This document shows, one piece after another, positions 12,915-20,778 of a stretch of DNA of 23,151 nucleotides. A model generated the notes under the pieces. That model ran no database searches. It saw nothing but the letters and a program-made list of their open reading frames with translations, and was not told where the DNA came from. Within the stretch, counting starts at the first letter, position 1; every line of letters begins with the position of its first letter. The translations under genes and the position numbers were made by a program. Origin of the DNA: a virus; the IMG/VR virus record IMGVR_UViG_3300027784_000860, positions 1-23,151 of that record, one strand, 5' to 3'.

Positions 12915-15455
12915 TTATTTTAAATCTACATTAAAATTTTGGGTTTCATATTTTTGTTCGCACATGTCTGTTAGTCTAATATTTCGCCACGCGTTAACTT
13001 GTTTGCCTTTCTTTTTATCTTTCGGATGAAATTCAACGAAATTATGAGGCGGTTGTTGAGATCTTCTAATAAACTTTCTAAATGATACAGGTTTTCTACC
13101 AACGTCGTGGCACCAATTTCTATATGCGGTATAAATAACAGACTTTTCTTCCCAACTACCTCTTTCTACAACAGTTTGGCTATCAATAAATTCTGACACA
13201 GAGTCAGACTGGTTACGGTATGATGAAATTTCATCTTCTACAGATTGAACTGTAGTAAATTTCTGATTATCTAACAATCTTTGGGCGCCTTTAACAGCGC
13301 GATTTAACCAGTATGATTTACCTTCGTCAGTATTCAATTTTTGTAAAATAAATGGGTCAGCATTTTCGCCTGGAATGAATTGATTTGGACACCTAACAAC
13401 ATGAATTCTATTAAAAAATACTGCGTCGTCGCTATTTATACGCGGCAAAGTATTTGCTGAAAAGAAAAACCTAGCACGATTTTGAAAATAAAATGTATCG
13501 CCGTGTTTAATCTCAGCATGAATTTTATCGCCACCAGTTAACATTTTAATAATTCCGGTATTTTTTAGCGCGCTACTTTCTAAATCAGAATAAATATTCG
13601 CTACTTTTCCAAATAAATTAGCGATTGAAAATGGCCTACCAGTTAATCTATGAAGCGATTCATGTGAAACGTTATCTTCACCAACTACTTCTTCTATTAA
13701 TTCTAAAAATTTACTTTTACCTGAATTACTATTACCAACTAGAATTAAAAACTTTTTTAACTCTAAATCATCAAGTAAAATATAACCGCAATGTTCCCAT
13801 AATAACGGAATTGTGTCAGAAGGAAATACTTCTTCTATAAATCGATCTAAACGCTCATTATATGCGTCAGGATTATAATTGACCGGAAATTGAATTATAC
13901 TTTTATATTTTTCATTATGCGGTTTTAATTCTTTTGTTTTAATATCTAACATACCGTTTTTAACATTAACGAGGTTATTATTTGAAGGTAACATATCTAA
14001 ATCTTCGTAAGTCATATCTTTTATCCACGTTATTGTATCGTCGCGGTATTTTTTCGCCCATCTATAGTCTAATTCTTCGCGAATTTTATTTTTTAAATAT
14101 GGTTCTGCGCCAGTATTAAAAACACCGTCTTCATAACGGTATAATACTCCGTTTAAATACATATACGAATCTTGTTCTAACAAATATTCTGCTAATTTTT
14201 TCGGTACAAATTTTTCAGATCCGGTAGATGTAAATGTAAAGAATTTAGATGTACCACCATCATCTTCTTTCTCAACTTGATGTAATTTTCTTCGAATAGT
14301 TTTTAAAGGTATACCACCAAGCGCTTGTTGTAAACGTTTAATTGTCATTTCTTTTCGTTTTGGTGGTAGATTAACTATTTTCTCATAAATCGGTTCCGCC
14401 CTTTCATCCTTCTTATAATCCGGAGCTTCCTCAACCTTCCTTAATAACCCCTCTAAACTATCGTCTTGTTCCTCTCTGATATAAACTTTTTTAGCGGACG
14501 GTAATACATAAGTTAATAAATATTTAGCACCTTTTTCTTTAAACTTATCGCCGCCAATCCAATTATTTTTAGCAAATATTTCAAATGCGCGGTATACTTC
14601 TGCATCATTTAACCCTTCTTTATAAAGATTAATAGCTAACCAAAAATCATTTCTCGATCTATCGCCTTCAAATTTATCTGGCGCACTTGAAGCCCTTTTT
14701 AAAATACGGTTTGAAATACGATCTTTTAAATCGTCAAGGTTTAAAATATCTACATCTTTGTCAATATCGATAGTAGTTTTAAAAATTTCTTCTTTCGCTT
14801 GTTCGAAATCTAATATTTCGTCGAAATCATTTAAAGTATAATAATTATTATTAATAGTTTTTACCGAACAAGTTTTCCACAAAGCTGGGTCATCAACGAC
14901 TTTCAAACCCGTAGGGTCATGTGGATTTTTAATATTTGGCGTACCAGGTAGCCTTAATAAACGACTAATATTATGAGTTGAGTCCGCTTCAAGTTCTATA
15001 TGAAGTGCTTTAGAATATAACGTTAATTCTTCACAGTTACGATTAGTTACTTCTATCGGATTTTCTAGAACCCAATAAACATGAAAACCATTACCTGAAT
15101 CTACAATAATAGTAGGGTCGAGGTCGAAGTTTCTAATTTTTTCTAACGCTTCACTTTTACCACCGTCAAAATCTTTACCATCCATATCGACCCAAAAGGT
15201 AATTAAATGAGAAACGTCTTGATCTTTACCAGATTTCCTTATTCGCGGTTGAATACCTAGAAAAATATGGTATTGGCCGGCGTGGCTTTGTGCGTAATTA
15301 AGTGGTTGAGATAAATCTTGATCTTCAGATAAACTAAAAAATCTTCTGTTAACAGTTGTTTCTCTAACTGGTCTTAATTCTAAAAAACCTTCATTAATTT
15401 TACTAAATAAAGTAGTTAAAAATAATTCCGCATCATCTAAATTAAACTGTTTCAT
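12915..15455 (-). CDS. Primase-helicase (AEP-type primase plus D5/P4 SF3 helicase)
   Basis: An 846-aa replication protein. Residues 1-200 look like an archaeo-eukaryotic-type primase: FWVDMDGKD (metal-binding DxD), DSGNGFHVYW, and SRLLRLPGTPN with the RLPGTxN block common in RepB/PrimPol-like phage primases. A linker (about 330-480) has helical, winged-helix-like features. The C-terminus has the D5 region (VKNGMLDIKT) and an SF3 helicase with Walker A GNSNSGKSK, Walker B region IYSDLES, and the sensor FFFSANTLPRI. It would prime and unwind at the phage fork for the PolA enzyme. ATG 15455 has GGAGG five bases upstream. Confidence 0.92.
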   Translation of the reverse strand: MKQFNLDDAELFLTTLFSKINEGFLELRPVRETTVNRRFFSLSEDQDLSQPLNYAQSHAGQYHIFLGIQPRIRKSGKDQDVSHLITFWVDMDGKDFDGGKSEALEKIRNFDLDPTIIVDSGNGFHVYWVLENPIEVTNRNCEELTLYSKALHIELEADSTHNISRLLRLPGTPNIKNPHDPTGLKVVDDPALWKTCSVKTINNNYYTLNDFDEILDFEQAKEEIFKTTIDIDKDVDILNLDDLKDRISNRILKRASSAPDKFEGDRSRNDFWLAINLYKEGLNDAEVYRAFEIFAKNNWIGGDKFKEKGAKYLLTYVLPSAKKVYIREEQDDSLEGLLRKVEEAPDYKKDERAEPIYEKIVNLPPKRKEMTIKRLQQALGGIPLKTIRRKLHQVEKEDDGGTSKFFTFTSTGSEKFVPKKLAEYLLEQDSYMYLNGVLYRYEDGVFNTGAEPYLKNKIREELDYRWAKKYRDDTITWIKDMTYEDLDMLPSNNNLVNVKNGMLDIKTKELKPHNEKYKSIIQFPVNYNPDAYNERLDRFIEEVFPSDTIPLLWEHCGYILLDDLELKKFLILVGNSNSGKSKFLELIEEVVGEDNVSHESLHRLTGRPFSIANLFGKVANIYSDLESSALKNTGIIKMLTGGDKIHAEIKHGDTFYFQNRARFFFSANTLPRINSDDAVFFNRIHVVRCPNQFIPGENADPFILQKLNTDEGKSYWLNRAVKGAQRLLDNQKFTTVQSVEDEISSYRNQSDSVSEFIDSQTVVERGSWEEKSVIYTAYRNWCHDVGRKPVSFRKFIRRSQQPPHNFVEFHPKDKKKGKQVNAWRNIRLTDMCEQKYETQNFNVDLK

Positions 15456-15487
15456 GTAACCCTCCCTCCAATTACAATTATAAGGGT

Positions 15488-15522
15488 AAGAGACCGTATT
15501 ATGTAACGTAATACGATCTCTT
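15488..15522 (-). other. Intergenic stem-loop after the DUF669 gene
   Basis: A 14-bp stem with a seven-base loop includes a U-G pair that would be an A-C mismatch in plus-strand RNA. It lies 10 bases after the DUF669 stop. No U-tract follows (UACCCUUAUAAUUG), so termination would be weak or partial. It could lower expression of the primase-helicase or act as a processing site, like the element at 593-632. Confidence 0.6.
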
Positions 15523-15531
15523 TAGATTTAC

Positions 15532-15939
15532 TTAAACTGGCGGAAGGTCTCCGTCGCCAAGTTCGTCTTCTTTTGGTGCTAAAATGTCTTCAACTTTATC
15601 GTTTTCATATTCTTCGTCATAAGTCATTACGAGTCTACATTTTCTACCAGCGAGGTCGTCGGGGTCAATTTCTAACTTACCAGAAAGGTCATATTCCGGC
15701 GCAATTCTTTTTAAAATTTGCTTTAATTTCCACATACAATTCGGTAATAGAACGCTTCTGTACCACGCGCGTCTGTTTTGATATTCTTCGTCTTGTAATT
15801 TAAATTCCCAAACCAACATCATGTTACCACTTTTAGCTTCTTCTTTCTTAACTTCCCATACGACAGCATCGTATTTACCTGGTTCGATTGGTTCAAAATC
15901 TCCACCTTCTACATTCGTAAAATCGACAGTTAAACTCAT
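15532..15939 (-). CDS. DUF669 phage protein, probable ssDNA-binding partner
   Basis: A 135-aa acidic protein. The N-terminal block FEPIEPGKYDAVVWEV and the internal LVWEFKL and AWYRSVLLPN match the DUF669 pattern. This family travels with AAA_24 ATPases, primase-helicases and PolA genes in many phages and is thought to bind ssDNA, as an SSB-like fold with an acidic tail (here DELGDGDLPPV). ATG 15939 overlaps the ATPase stop by four bases (ATGA), and an AAGGAGG precedes it. The family is fairly sure; the ssDNA-binding role is inferred. Confidence 0.8.
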   Translation of the reverse strand: MSLTVDFTNVEGGDFEPIEPGKYDAVVWEVKKEEAKSGNMMLVWEFKLQDEEYQNRRAWYRSVLLPNCMWKLKQILKRIAPEYDLSGKLEIDPDDLAGRKCRLVMTYDEEYENDKVEDILAPKEDELGDGDLPPV

Positions 15940-16790
15940 TTGTTAGCCTCCTTAGGGTTATTGAAATTTATTTGATCATAAAGTTTTTGCATTGTCGGTT
16001 GTATAATATGACTATCAACAGAATTGTAACGACTTTTAGCTTTGTACTTACCAGAATTTTTCAGTAGTAAGACGTTTTTAAATTCATCTATTTCGCTATT
16101 ATCATCCGCTGTATACATATAACCTACCACCTTCAGCATGCCAGAGATTTGATCTGGTAACTTACCCGGTAACGATGGTAGTATTTCAATTTCGCCGGTT
16201 TTATCATCTTGGTTCCGTTGTTTATGAGCAGAAAACCAAACATGAATTGGTAGATTTCTAAAAGTTCTAACTAATAGTCTAACAGTTTCTGAATTTTGAC
16301 CCCATTCTTTAATTCTTGGTAAATCTAAATCAGGGTCAAACACTAACCTACCCGGATTTCGCCCCATTATATTAGCCATAATGAGTTTTTGTATTTCCGT
16401 TAAACTATCAATCGCGACTGAACGATATAGTACTGGTTCGTCGCTAATTTGATTTTTATCTTTAATACGTTCTTCGAGTTTTAAAAGTTTTTTCTTAATA
16501 CTATTATCCTTAGGATTTCTTTCGTATTGTTCTCTCAATTTTACATGCGTCGCTAGGAAATCATATAATTCATTAAATTCATCAACGCTTGACGGCGAAA
16601 CTACATCGACGTTCGGATAATGGTCGCGTAATGGTGTAACACCTCCTTCTAGATTTACAAATAGTAAATTACTCATATCATCTACTACCGAACAACTACC
16701 GAGAAAAACCGTTTTACCAACGCCAGGATCACCATATACCATACCCTTAATCCATCCATCTTCATCGGGTTTCGTTACTCTAATACCCAT
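15936..16790 (-). CDS. RecA-like AAA ATPase (AAA_24 / Sak4-like)
   Basis: A 284-aa P-loop protein. Walker A GDPGVGKT is at about 22-29, a Walker B-like region YRSVAIDSLTEIQ at about 125, and a sensor-like HVWFSAHKQR at about 195. The layout matches phage AAA_24 proteins, some of which (Sak4) act as RecA-like ssDNA-annealing or loading factors. It lies between a RecB-like nuclease and DUF669, which supports a recombination-dependent replication module. Start ATG 16790 follows AAAGGAGGAATAAT. It could also be a nucleotide-binding protein without annealing activity. Confidence 0.82.
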   Translation of the reverse strand: MGIRVTKPDEDGWIKGMVYGDPGVGKTVFLGSCSVVDDMSNLLFVNLEGGVTPLRDHYPNVDVVSPSSVDEFNELYDFLATHVKLREQYERNPKDNSIKKKLLKLEERIKDKNQISDEPVLYRSVAIDSLTEIQKLIMANIMGRNPGRLVFDPDLDLPRIKEWGQNSETVRLLVRTFRNLPIHVWFSAHKQRNQDDKTGEIEILPSLPGKLPDQISGMLKVVGYMYTADDNSEIDEFKNVLLLKNSGKYKAKSRYNSVDSHIIQPTMQKLYDQINFNNPKEANK

Positions 16791-16821
16791 ATTATTCCTC
16801 CTTTTTGGTATTATCTATTTA

Positions 16822-16995
16822 TTACTCTTCATCTTCTACTTCTTTAACCGCTTTTAATTTTTCTTCTAACGCAACGATATCGTTATTTATATCAACGAAA
16901 TCCTCATTGCTAATTCTACCCATTCCGTATAACCTAGACACTCTATTTTTTAATTGCCCTAATTCTTCAACGCCTTTTGTAGCTAGTTCTTTCAT
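16822..16995 (-). CDS. Small 57-aa helical acidic protein
   Basis: I do not recognise this gene. ATG 16995 follows AAGGAGGTAATAATA, whose first part lies in the end of the nuclease gene; the stop is TAA 16824-16822. The protein is helical with a coiled-coil-like Leu pattern (VALEEKLKAVKEVEDEE at the C-terminus). It fills the gap between nuclease and ATPase, and its spacing and RBS match the rest of the operon, so I regard it as real. It may be an accessory subunit of the recombination proteins around it. Confidence 0.7.
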   Translation of the reverse strand: MKELATKGVEELGQLKNRVSRLYGMGRISNEDFVDINNDIVALEEKLKAVKEVEDEE

Positions 16996-17000
16996 TATTA

Positions 17001-18020
17001 TTACCTCCTTTCTCTTTCTTCATACATTTCTTCTAACATAAATTCTACATCAGTGCCGTTATTCATTTCTATACAAACGTGTCTGAAATCACAATCCCAC
17101 ATACAATTACGATTCGGAGTCGGATAAAATTCTTTAGCGTTTCTCATTTGTTTATATTCAATATACGTTCGCCGTTTTATATTTTCAATTTCAGCTTGAG
17201 ATTTACGAATTCTTTTACGATAATAAAAATCTTTCCATCCGTCTTCTAACGATTCTAATACGTCTTCATATTCATCCCATGGTACGTTATCTTTACCGCC
17301 GTAGTATTCTATTAAAGATTTTTTATATTTCGACCAAGTTGTAGAAATACTTTTAGATTTACTTAAACCACCAGATTTTAATTCTTTTGGTTCTTTCGGA
17401 ATTTTCTTTCTAATTATATTATAAATTACGCCTTCTAATTTTAAACCATATTCTTCTTGCGCCGCCCAAATATATCTAACTATTTGTTCATCTAAAGGTA
17501 AATGGTCTGTTGAAATCCTAGATGCTGTTTTGTGTTCTAATAACCAATATTGACCTAATTCATCTTTTACAATACCGTCGATTGTACCAGAATAACGACC
17601 CCAAGAAAGGTTTCCTTCAGGCGTTTTTATTGGTATTGTAAAACTTTTTTCAGTTTCGACTACTTCTTCAAAATACTCATCATCAACCGCTTCGGCGAAT
17701 TTTTTATAATATTTTAACATTCCGATACCGAGTTCTCTTTGTTCTTCTAACATATCGATTTGATCTTGAAATAAACCGTAACGATCTTTTTTAATTTCTT
17801 CTATTTCATTTTCAGCCCAATCCTCGAAAGATTCAACTAAATCTTTTCCTTCACCGTAATATAATTCAAGCGCTTTATGAATTCCGGTACCTAACCATAA
17901 TTTGTCATTTACTTTAATTGGCGTTAAATTACGGTGTAACGGAGAAGATAAATACCATTTTCTACGACATCTTTTAAACGTTTTAATATCTGAATTATGG
18001 ATATTTATTATACCGTTAAT
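17001..18020 (-). CDS. RecB/Cas4-like PD-(D/E)XK nuclease with Fe-S cysteines, ATT start
   Basis: A 339-aa nuclease if it starts at ATT 18020. The N-terminus (IHNSDIKTFKRCRRKWYL) holds the first cluster Cys, and GTGIHKALELYY is the conserved helix of the PDDEXK_1 family. The active site is GTIDGIV (D) with WLLEHKT (E-x-K). The C-terminus has CMWDCDFRHVC, three more cysteines for a 4Fe-4S cluster as in AddB/Cas4. No ATG, GTG or TTG occurs in frame before ATG 17753, which would lose the first Cys and the conserved helix. ATT 18020 sits eight bases after AAAGGAGGTG, just behind an in-frame TAA. It is the first gene after promoter P5 and probably processes ends for recombination. Confidence 0.8.
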   Translation of the reverse strand: MNGIINIHNSDIKTFKRCRRKWYLSSPLHRNLTPIKVNDKLWLGTGIHKALELYYGEGKDLVESFEDWAENEIEEIKKDRYGLFQDQIDMLEEQRELGIGMLKYYKKFAEAVDDEYFEEVVETEKSFTIPIKTPEGNLSWGRYSGTIDGIVKDELGQYWLLEHKTASRISTDHLPLDEQIVRYIWAAQEEYGLKLEGVIYNIIRKKIPKEPKELKSGGLSKSKSISTTWSKYKKSLIEYYGGKDNVPWDEYEDVLESLEDGWKDFYYRKRIRKSQAEIENIKRRTYIEYKQMRNAKEFYPTPNRNCMWDCDFRHVCIEMNNGTDVEFMLEEMYEERERR

Positions 18021-18053
18021 TTAAAACACCTCCTTTCATTAATTTCAATAGTA

Positions 18054-18084
18054 ATTCTCATATATTCTAGAGAAAAAATCAAGC
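18054..18084 (-). promoter_or_regulatory. Promoter P5 (GC-TTGATT / GAGAAT, 17-bp spacer)
   Basis: The -35 TTGATT is at 18082-18077 after GC and the -10 GAGAAT at 18059-18054, 17 bp apart. It lies about 35 bases upstream of the nuclease ATT start and drives the nuclease-to-primase unit. Confidence 0.65.
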
Positions 18085-18125
18085 GTTTTCTAGCATCTTT
18101 TTAAAAAGTTTTAAATCTCTTTTAC

Positions 18126-18218
18126 TTATATAATTATGCCTATATACCATAAATAGACGCTTGAAGTATAACCTAAAATAGTCCCAATAATTGTGCCGAA
18201 AACCGAATACCTATCCAT
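18126..18218 (-). CDS. 30-aa single-pass membrane mini-protein
   Basis: ATG 18218 lies eight bases after AAGGAGG, which overlaps the helicase stop; the TAA is at 18128-18126. The product begins MDRYSVFGTIIGTILGYTS and continues with hydrophobic residues to the end, so nearly all of it is one membrane helix. The strong RBS and its place directly after the helicase, before P5, favour a real gene. It resembles no family I know. Possible roles are a small membrane regulator or superinfection or antiholin-like factor; nothing in the sequence decides. Confidence 0.6.
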   Translation of the reverse strand: MDRYSVFGTIIGTILGYTSSVYLWYIGIII

Positions 18219-18223
18219 AGATT

Positions 18224-19843
18224 TTACCTCCTTTTCTCATCTAACTGAGATAATCTCTTTTTAAAAAGTTTGATAGTTTCTTCTATACATAGCGACTCGT
18301 CTATAATATCTTGTTTCTTTTTTAAAACTTTTTCGAGATCTTCTTCGATAGTGTTTTGACAAACTAGCGAAATAATTACTGGACTATCCTTTTGACCAAT
18401 TCTATGGATTCGATTATGAACCTGTTTGTTATCTTCTGGTACCCACCCTTTATGAGCGTGTATTAATGTAGAACTAACTTGTAAATTTAAACCTGGCGCA
18501 ATTTGATTAGTACCAAAAAATAATTTTATATCATCATTTTCTTGAAATTTTTGTTCTACATTACCACGTTCTTCAGACGGAACATCACCGGTAATATAGA
18601 CATATTCGTATTGACCATCAATTAGATTCATTAAATAATAAAGGTATTGTTTAGATTTAGCGAAAATACAAATTTTACCATCTATATCGTCTATTAAATC
18701 TAAAATTGCTTTAGTTTTTACGCCCTTTATATTAGTATCATGAATTAAATCTGGCGATAAACATAACTGTTGTAGTCTAATTAATTGCGTTAAATGATGA
18801 CCTGCTTTTTCTAATTTGCCGTCTTCAAATCTCGCGAACATATCTTTTTCCATACTCTCATATAAATTCCGCTGTTTTCCTTCTAATTTTAAAGGAATTT
18901 CTTTATAAATTTTATCTGGTAATTCAGATAATACGTCTTGTTTTTTCCGCTTAATTAATATAGGGTTTAACATATAATGAAACGCTTTTTTATTTCTCAA
19001 ATCGTTAGGTTTTGGTACCGGCGAACCGTGGATTTCTTCTAATTCGCAAAATCTTTCTACAAATTGCCAGTAAGAAGTAAAGCGTTTTGGGTATAAAATA
19101 TGAAGTAAGTGCCATAATTCGTTTGGGTGGTTTGGAATCGGAGAACCAGTAAGCATTAAGATACGATCGGATTTTAATCTAGACGCGCCGCGAGATTGTT
19201 GCGAATTTCTATTTTTTAATCTATGCGCTTCGTCAAAAATTACCATATCCCATTTTTGATCTAATAGATACGGATAACTACCTTTCCGTAGCATTGCGTA
19301 ATTAATAATTTTATACTGAAACTGATACCTTAATTTACTTTTTCTCTCGTTTTTATGACCGTCTACAACGAGGGCTTCTTTATCGACCCACCGATGGATT
19401 TCTTTTTTCCAACTATATTTAATAGAAGATGGACAAACTATTAAAACATTTGGTAAATCTAATTTTTCTACCGTCATAATAGCTTCTACAGTTTTACCAA
19501 GACCCATATCGTTACCATTAATACAGCGTTTATTATTTAGAAAGAAATTAATATCAACTTTTTGATAGTTATATAATTCATCAGGTAAATCTAAATCTAC
19601 ATTAGAGCGGCGTTTTAGTTCGGCCATATGACGATTAAATTTTAAACAGTTATCGATAAAATTTTGTAAATCTTCTGATATCTCTGCGTCAGGAAAAATC
19701 TTTTTTAATTGATAGAAAATTATTTCTTCTGGTGGAAATGTAAAATTACCAACTCTACCCCTTCTACAACCCGGAATATTATGAAGGCGAGACGCGAAAC
19801 TTTGGTCGCATTGAACAGTAAGCCTTTTCGGTCGATTTTTCAT
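18224..19843 (-). CDS. SNF2-family DNA helicase/translocase
   Basis: A 539-aa SF2 ATPase. After a short N-terminal region with a HARP-like FASRLHNIPGCRRGRVG, the motifs run in order: NDMGLGKT (I), VCPSSIKYSW (Ia), FDEAH (II), LTGSPIPN (III), IFAKSKQYLYYLM (IV), APGLNLQVSS (V) and QVHNRIHRIGQ (VI, the SNF2 signature). It likely remodels forks or moves on dsDNA during replication or recombination. The ATG at 19843 has no clear RBS. An in-frame ATT at 19870 lies nine bases after GGAGGTG and would add nine residues (IAKLGLERD), paralleling the nuclease start. The resolvase gene lies just upstream. Confidence 0.92.
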   Translation of the reverse strand: MKNRPKRLTVQCDQSFASRLHNIPGCRRGRVGNFTFPPEEIIFYQLKKIFPDAEISEDLQNFIDNCLKFNRHMAELKRRSNVDLDLPDELYNYQKVDINFFLNNKRCINGNDMGLGKTVEAIMTVEKLDLPNVLIVCPSSIKYSWKKEIHRWVDKEALVVDGHKNERKSKLRYQFQYKIINYAMLRKGSYPYLLDQKWDMVIFDEAHRLKNRNSQQSRGASRLKSDRILMLTGSPIPNHPNELWHLLHILYPKRFTSYWQFVERFCELEEIHGSPVPKPNDLRNKKAFHYMLNPILIKRKKQDVLSELPDKIYKEIPLKLEGKQRNLYESMEKDMFARFEDGKLEKAGHHLTQLIRLQQLCLSPDLIHDTNIKGVKTKAILDLIDDIDGKICIFAKSKQYLYYLMNLIDGQYEYVYITGDVPSEERGNVEQKFQENDDIKLFFGTNQIAPGLNLQVSSTLIHAHKGWVPEDNKQVHNRIHRIGQKDSPVIISLVCQNTIEEDLEKVLKKKQDIIDESLCIEETIKLFKKRLSQLDEKRR

Positions 19844-19862
19844 ATCACGTTCTAAACCTAAT

Positions 19863-20324
19863 TTAGCAATAGTTTTTCACCTCCGAATTAAAGTCAAAAG
19901 CATATAAAGCGTGACGATATGCGTCTCGTAGATGCGGACTTTGCCCTCGCTCGAATAAACCGCACATACGAAGTTTTTTATTATCATAAAACTTTTTAGT
20001 ATTAGCGCCTTGCTCTATTAATGGGATATTATTAATAAAACTTAAGAATTTTATAACGCCAATAATTTCGACTGTAGGAAAATTAGATAACGTTTTAGCT
20101 TTCGCTTTATGAGGATATAGCTTAAACGACTCAATTACAACCAAATCGATGCGATCTTTTTTAAAGATTTTTCTAAATTCGTTATATTTTTTTAATTCTC
20201 CGCCTTCGCATAAAAATTTTTGAGAAGTTCCGTCCAAAGGAATCGTTTCTAAATCATTTGGAAATTCAAATATCGCGTAACCAGTCGTAACGCCGGGGTC
20301 AAAAGATAAAATTTTAATTTTCAC
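19863..20324 (-). CDS. RuvC-like Holliday-junction resolvase
   Basis: A 153-aa RNase H-fold nuclease. The first strand is ILSFDPGVTTGYA with the catalytic Asp. The second acidic residue is in DLVVIESF, and the C-terminal helix SPHLRDAYRHALYAFDF carries the last Asp/His pair. The pattern matches phage RuvC-like junction endonucleases that resolve branched DNA before packaging. I chose the GTG at 20324, which directly precedes the first strand, with AAGGAG four bases upstream; a GTG at 20381 would lie upstream of the probable -10. The stop lies inside the possible upstream extension of the SNF2 gene. Confidence 0.85.
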   Translation of the reverse strand: MKIKILSFDPGVTTGYAIFEFPNDLETIPLDGTSQKFLCEGGELKKYNEFRKIFKKDRIDLVVIESFKLYPHKAKAKTLSNFPTVEIIGVIKFLSFINNIPLIEQGANTKKFYDNKKLRMCGLFERGQSPHLRDAYRHALYAFDFNSEVKNYC

Positions 20325-20341
20325 CACTCTCCTTATATCAT

Positions 20342-20371
20342 AGTATAGTGTAAAAATTAAGATATCGCCAA
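20342..20371 (-). promoter_or_regulatory. Probable promoter of the resolvase-helicase genes
   Basis: The -10 TATACT is at 20347-20342 and a weaker -35 TTGGCG at 20371-20366, with an 18-bp spacer. It lacks the GC-TTG form of P1-P5. Its -35 lies inside the repeat copy at 20359-20383, so a protein bound to that repeat would compete with RNA polymerase. Confidence 0.5.
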
Positions 20372-20383
20372 TATCGCGCACAA
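20359..20383 (+). repeat. ATATCGC repeat, inverted copy R3
   Basis: These 25 bases match the core of R1 and R2 at 23 or so positions, but in the opposite orientation. The core holds two direct ATATCGC units ten bases apart. It overlaps the -35 of the resolvase promoter. Confidence 0.7.
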
Positions 20384-20431
20384 ATTATTTTATTCTCCTC
20401 CAGGAGATTCTAAACATAGATATATCTAAAG

Positions 20432-20451
20432 GGCTCCTTTGGCAAGAAGCC
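20432..20451 (-). other. 8-bp hairpin with GCCA loop in the non-coding region
   Basis: GGCTTCTT pairs with AAGGAGCC, including one U-G pair. The bases after it (CTTTAGATATATCTA) include a 12-base palindrome but no U-tract. It could be a weak terminator, an RNA element or part of an origin. Confidence 0.45.
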
Positions 20452-20509
20452 TGTATCATTATACGAAGAAGCGCGAGAATCGCTATATCTCTATCAATCT
20501 CTAGTAAAG

Positions 20510-20566
20510 AAAAAGAAAAATTGCGCGCGATATTCGCGATATCTTTTGTACTTTCGCTTGCTTTTG
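20510..20566 (-). repeat. Direct repeat R2 (about 57 bp)
   Basis: Nearly identical to R1 at 20616-20671, 106 bases away, with a 38-base part differing at one position. The core carries two ATATCGC units, a CGCGCG segment and an A/T-rich flank on each side. Together with R1 and R3 it fills most of the region between the late terminator and the resolvase gene (20325-20721), in which I see no gene. Confidence 0.8.
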
Positions 20567-20615
20567 TCTATGTATTATGAGACAATCTGTTGAAAATTTT
20601 TTGTACCGATAAAAT

Positions 20616-20671
20616 AAAAAGAAAAATTGCGCGCGATATTTGCGATATCTTTTAAAACTTTGCTTGCTTTT
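20616..20671 (-). repeat. Direct repeat R1 (about 56 bp)
   Basis: Partner of R2 in the same orientation. Both include a GCAAGC motif on one side of the ATATCGC core; R1 has additional GCAAGC just outside. The spacing and A/T-rich flanks suit iterons of a replication origin or repeated operators. Confidence 0.8.
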
Positions 20672-20721
20672 GCTTGCGATTGAGGAGAGAATAATTTTAA
20701 AAATTTTTTACGCGTGTAAGA

Positions 20722-20757
20722 TAAAAAAATACTACGCCGCAGTGAGCTACGGCGTAG
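20722..20757 (-). terminator. Intrinsic terminator of the late operon
   Basis: An 8-bp GC-rich stem (CTACGCCG with CGGCGTAG, positions 20757-20750 and 20739-20732) is followed on the minus strand by TATTTTTTTAT. It lies about 20 bases after the last small late gene. Confidence 0.92.
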
Positions 20758-20778
20758 CATCCCCTAAGGAGGAAACTT

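Noticed and set aside
13625-13840. Plus-strand frame inside the primase-helicase
   Set aside because: Antisense to conserved SF3 helicase sequence and without protein-like features.
16805-17041. Plus-strand frame over the 57-aa gene
   Set aside because: Antisense to a gene with a good RBS; the Ser/Phe-rich product is typical of reverse-strand noise.
20325-20721. CRISPR array
   Set aside because: Only two long repeats and a partial inverted copy, with irregular spacing and no cas genes.
20575-20760. 61-codon minus-strand frame in the repeat region
   Set aside because: It runs across the late terminator and repeat R1 and has no RBS; its sequence is explained by the non-coding repeats.
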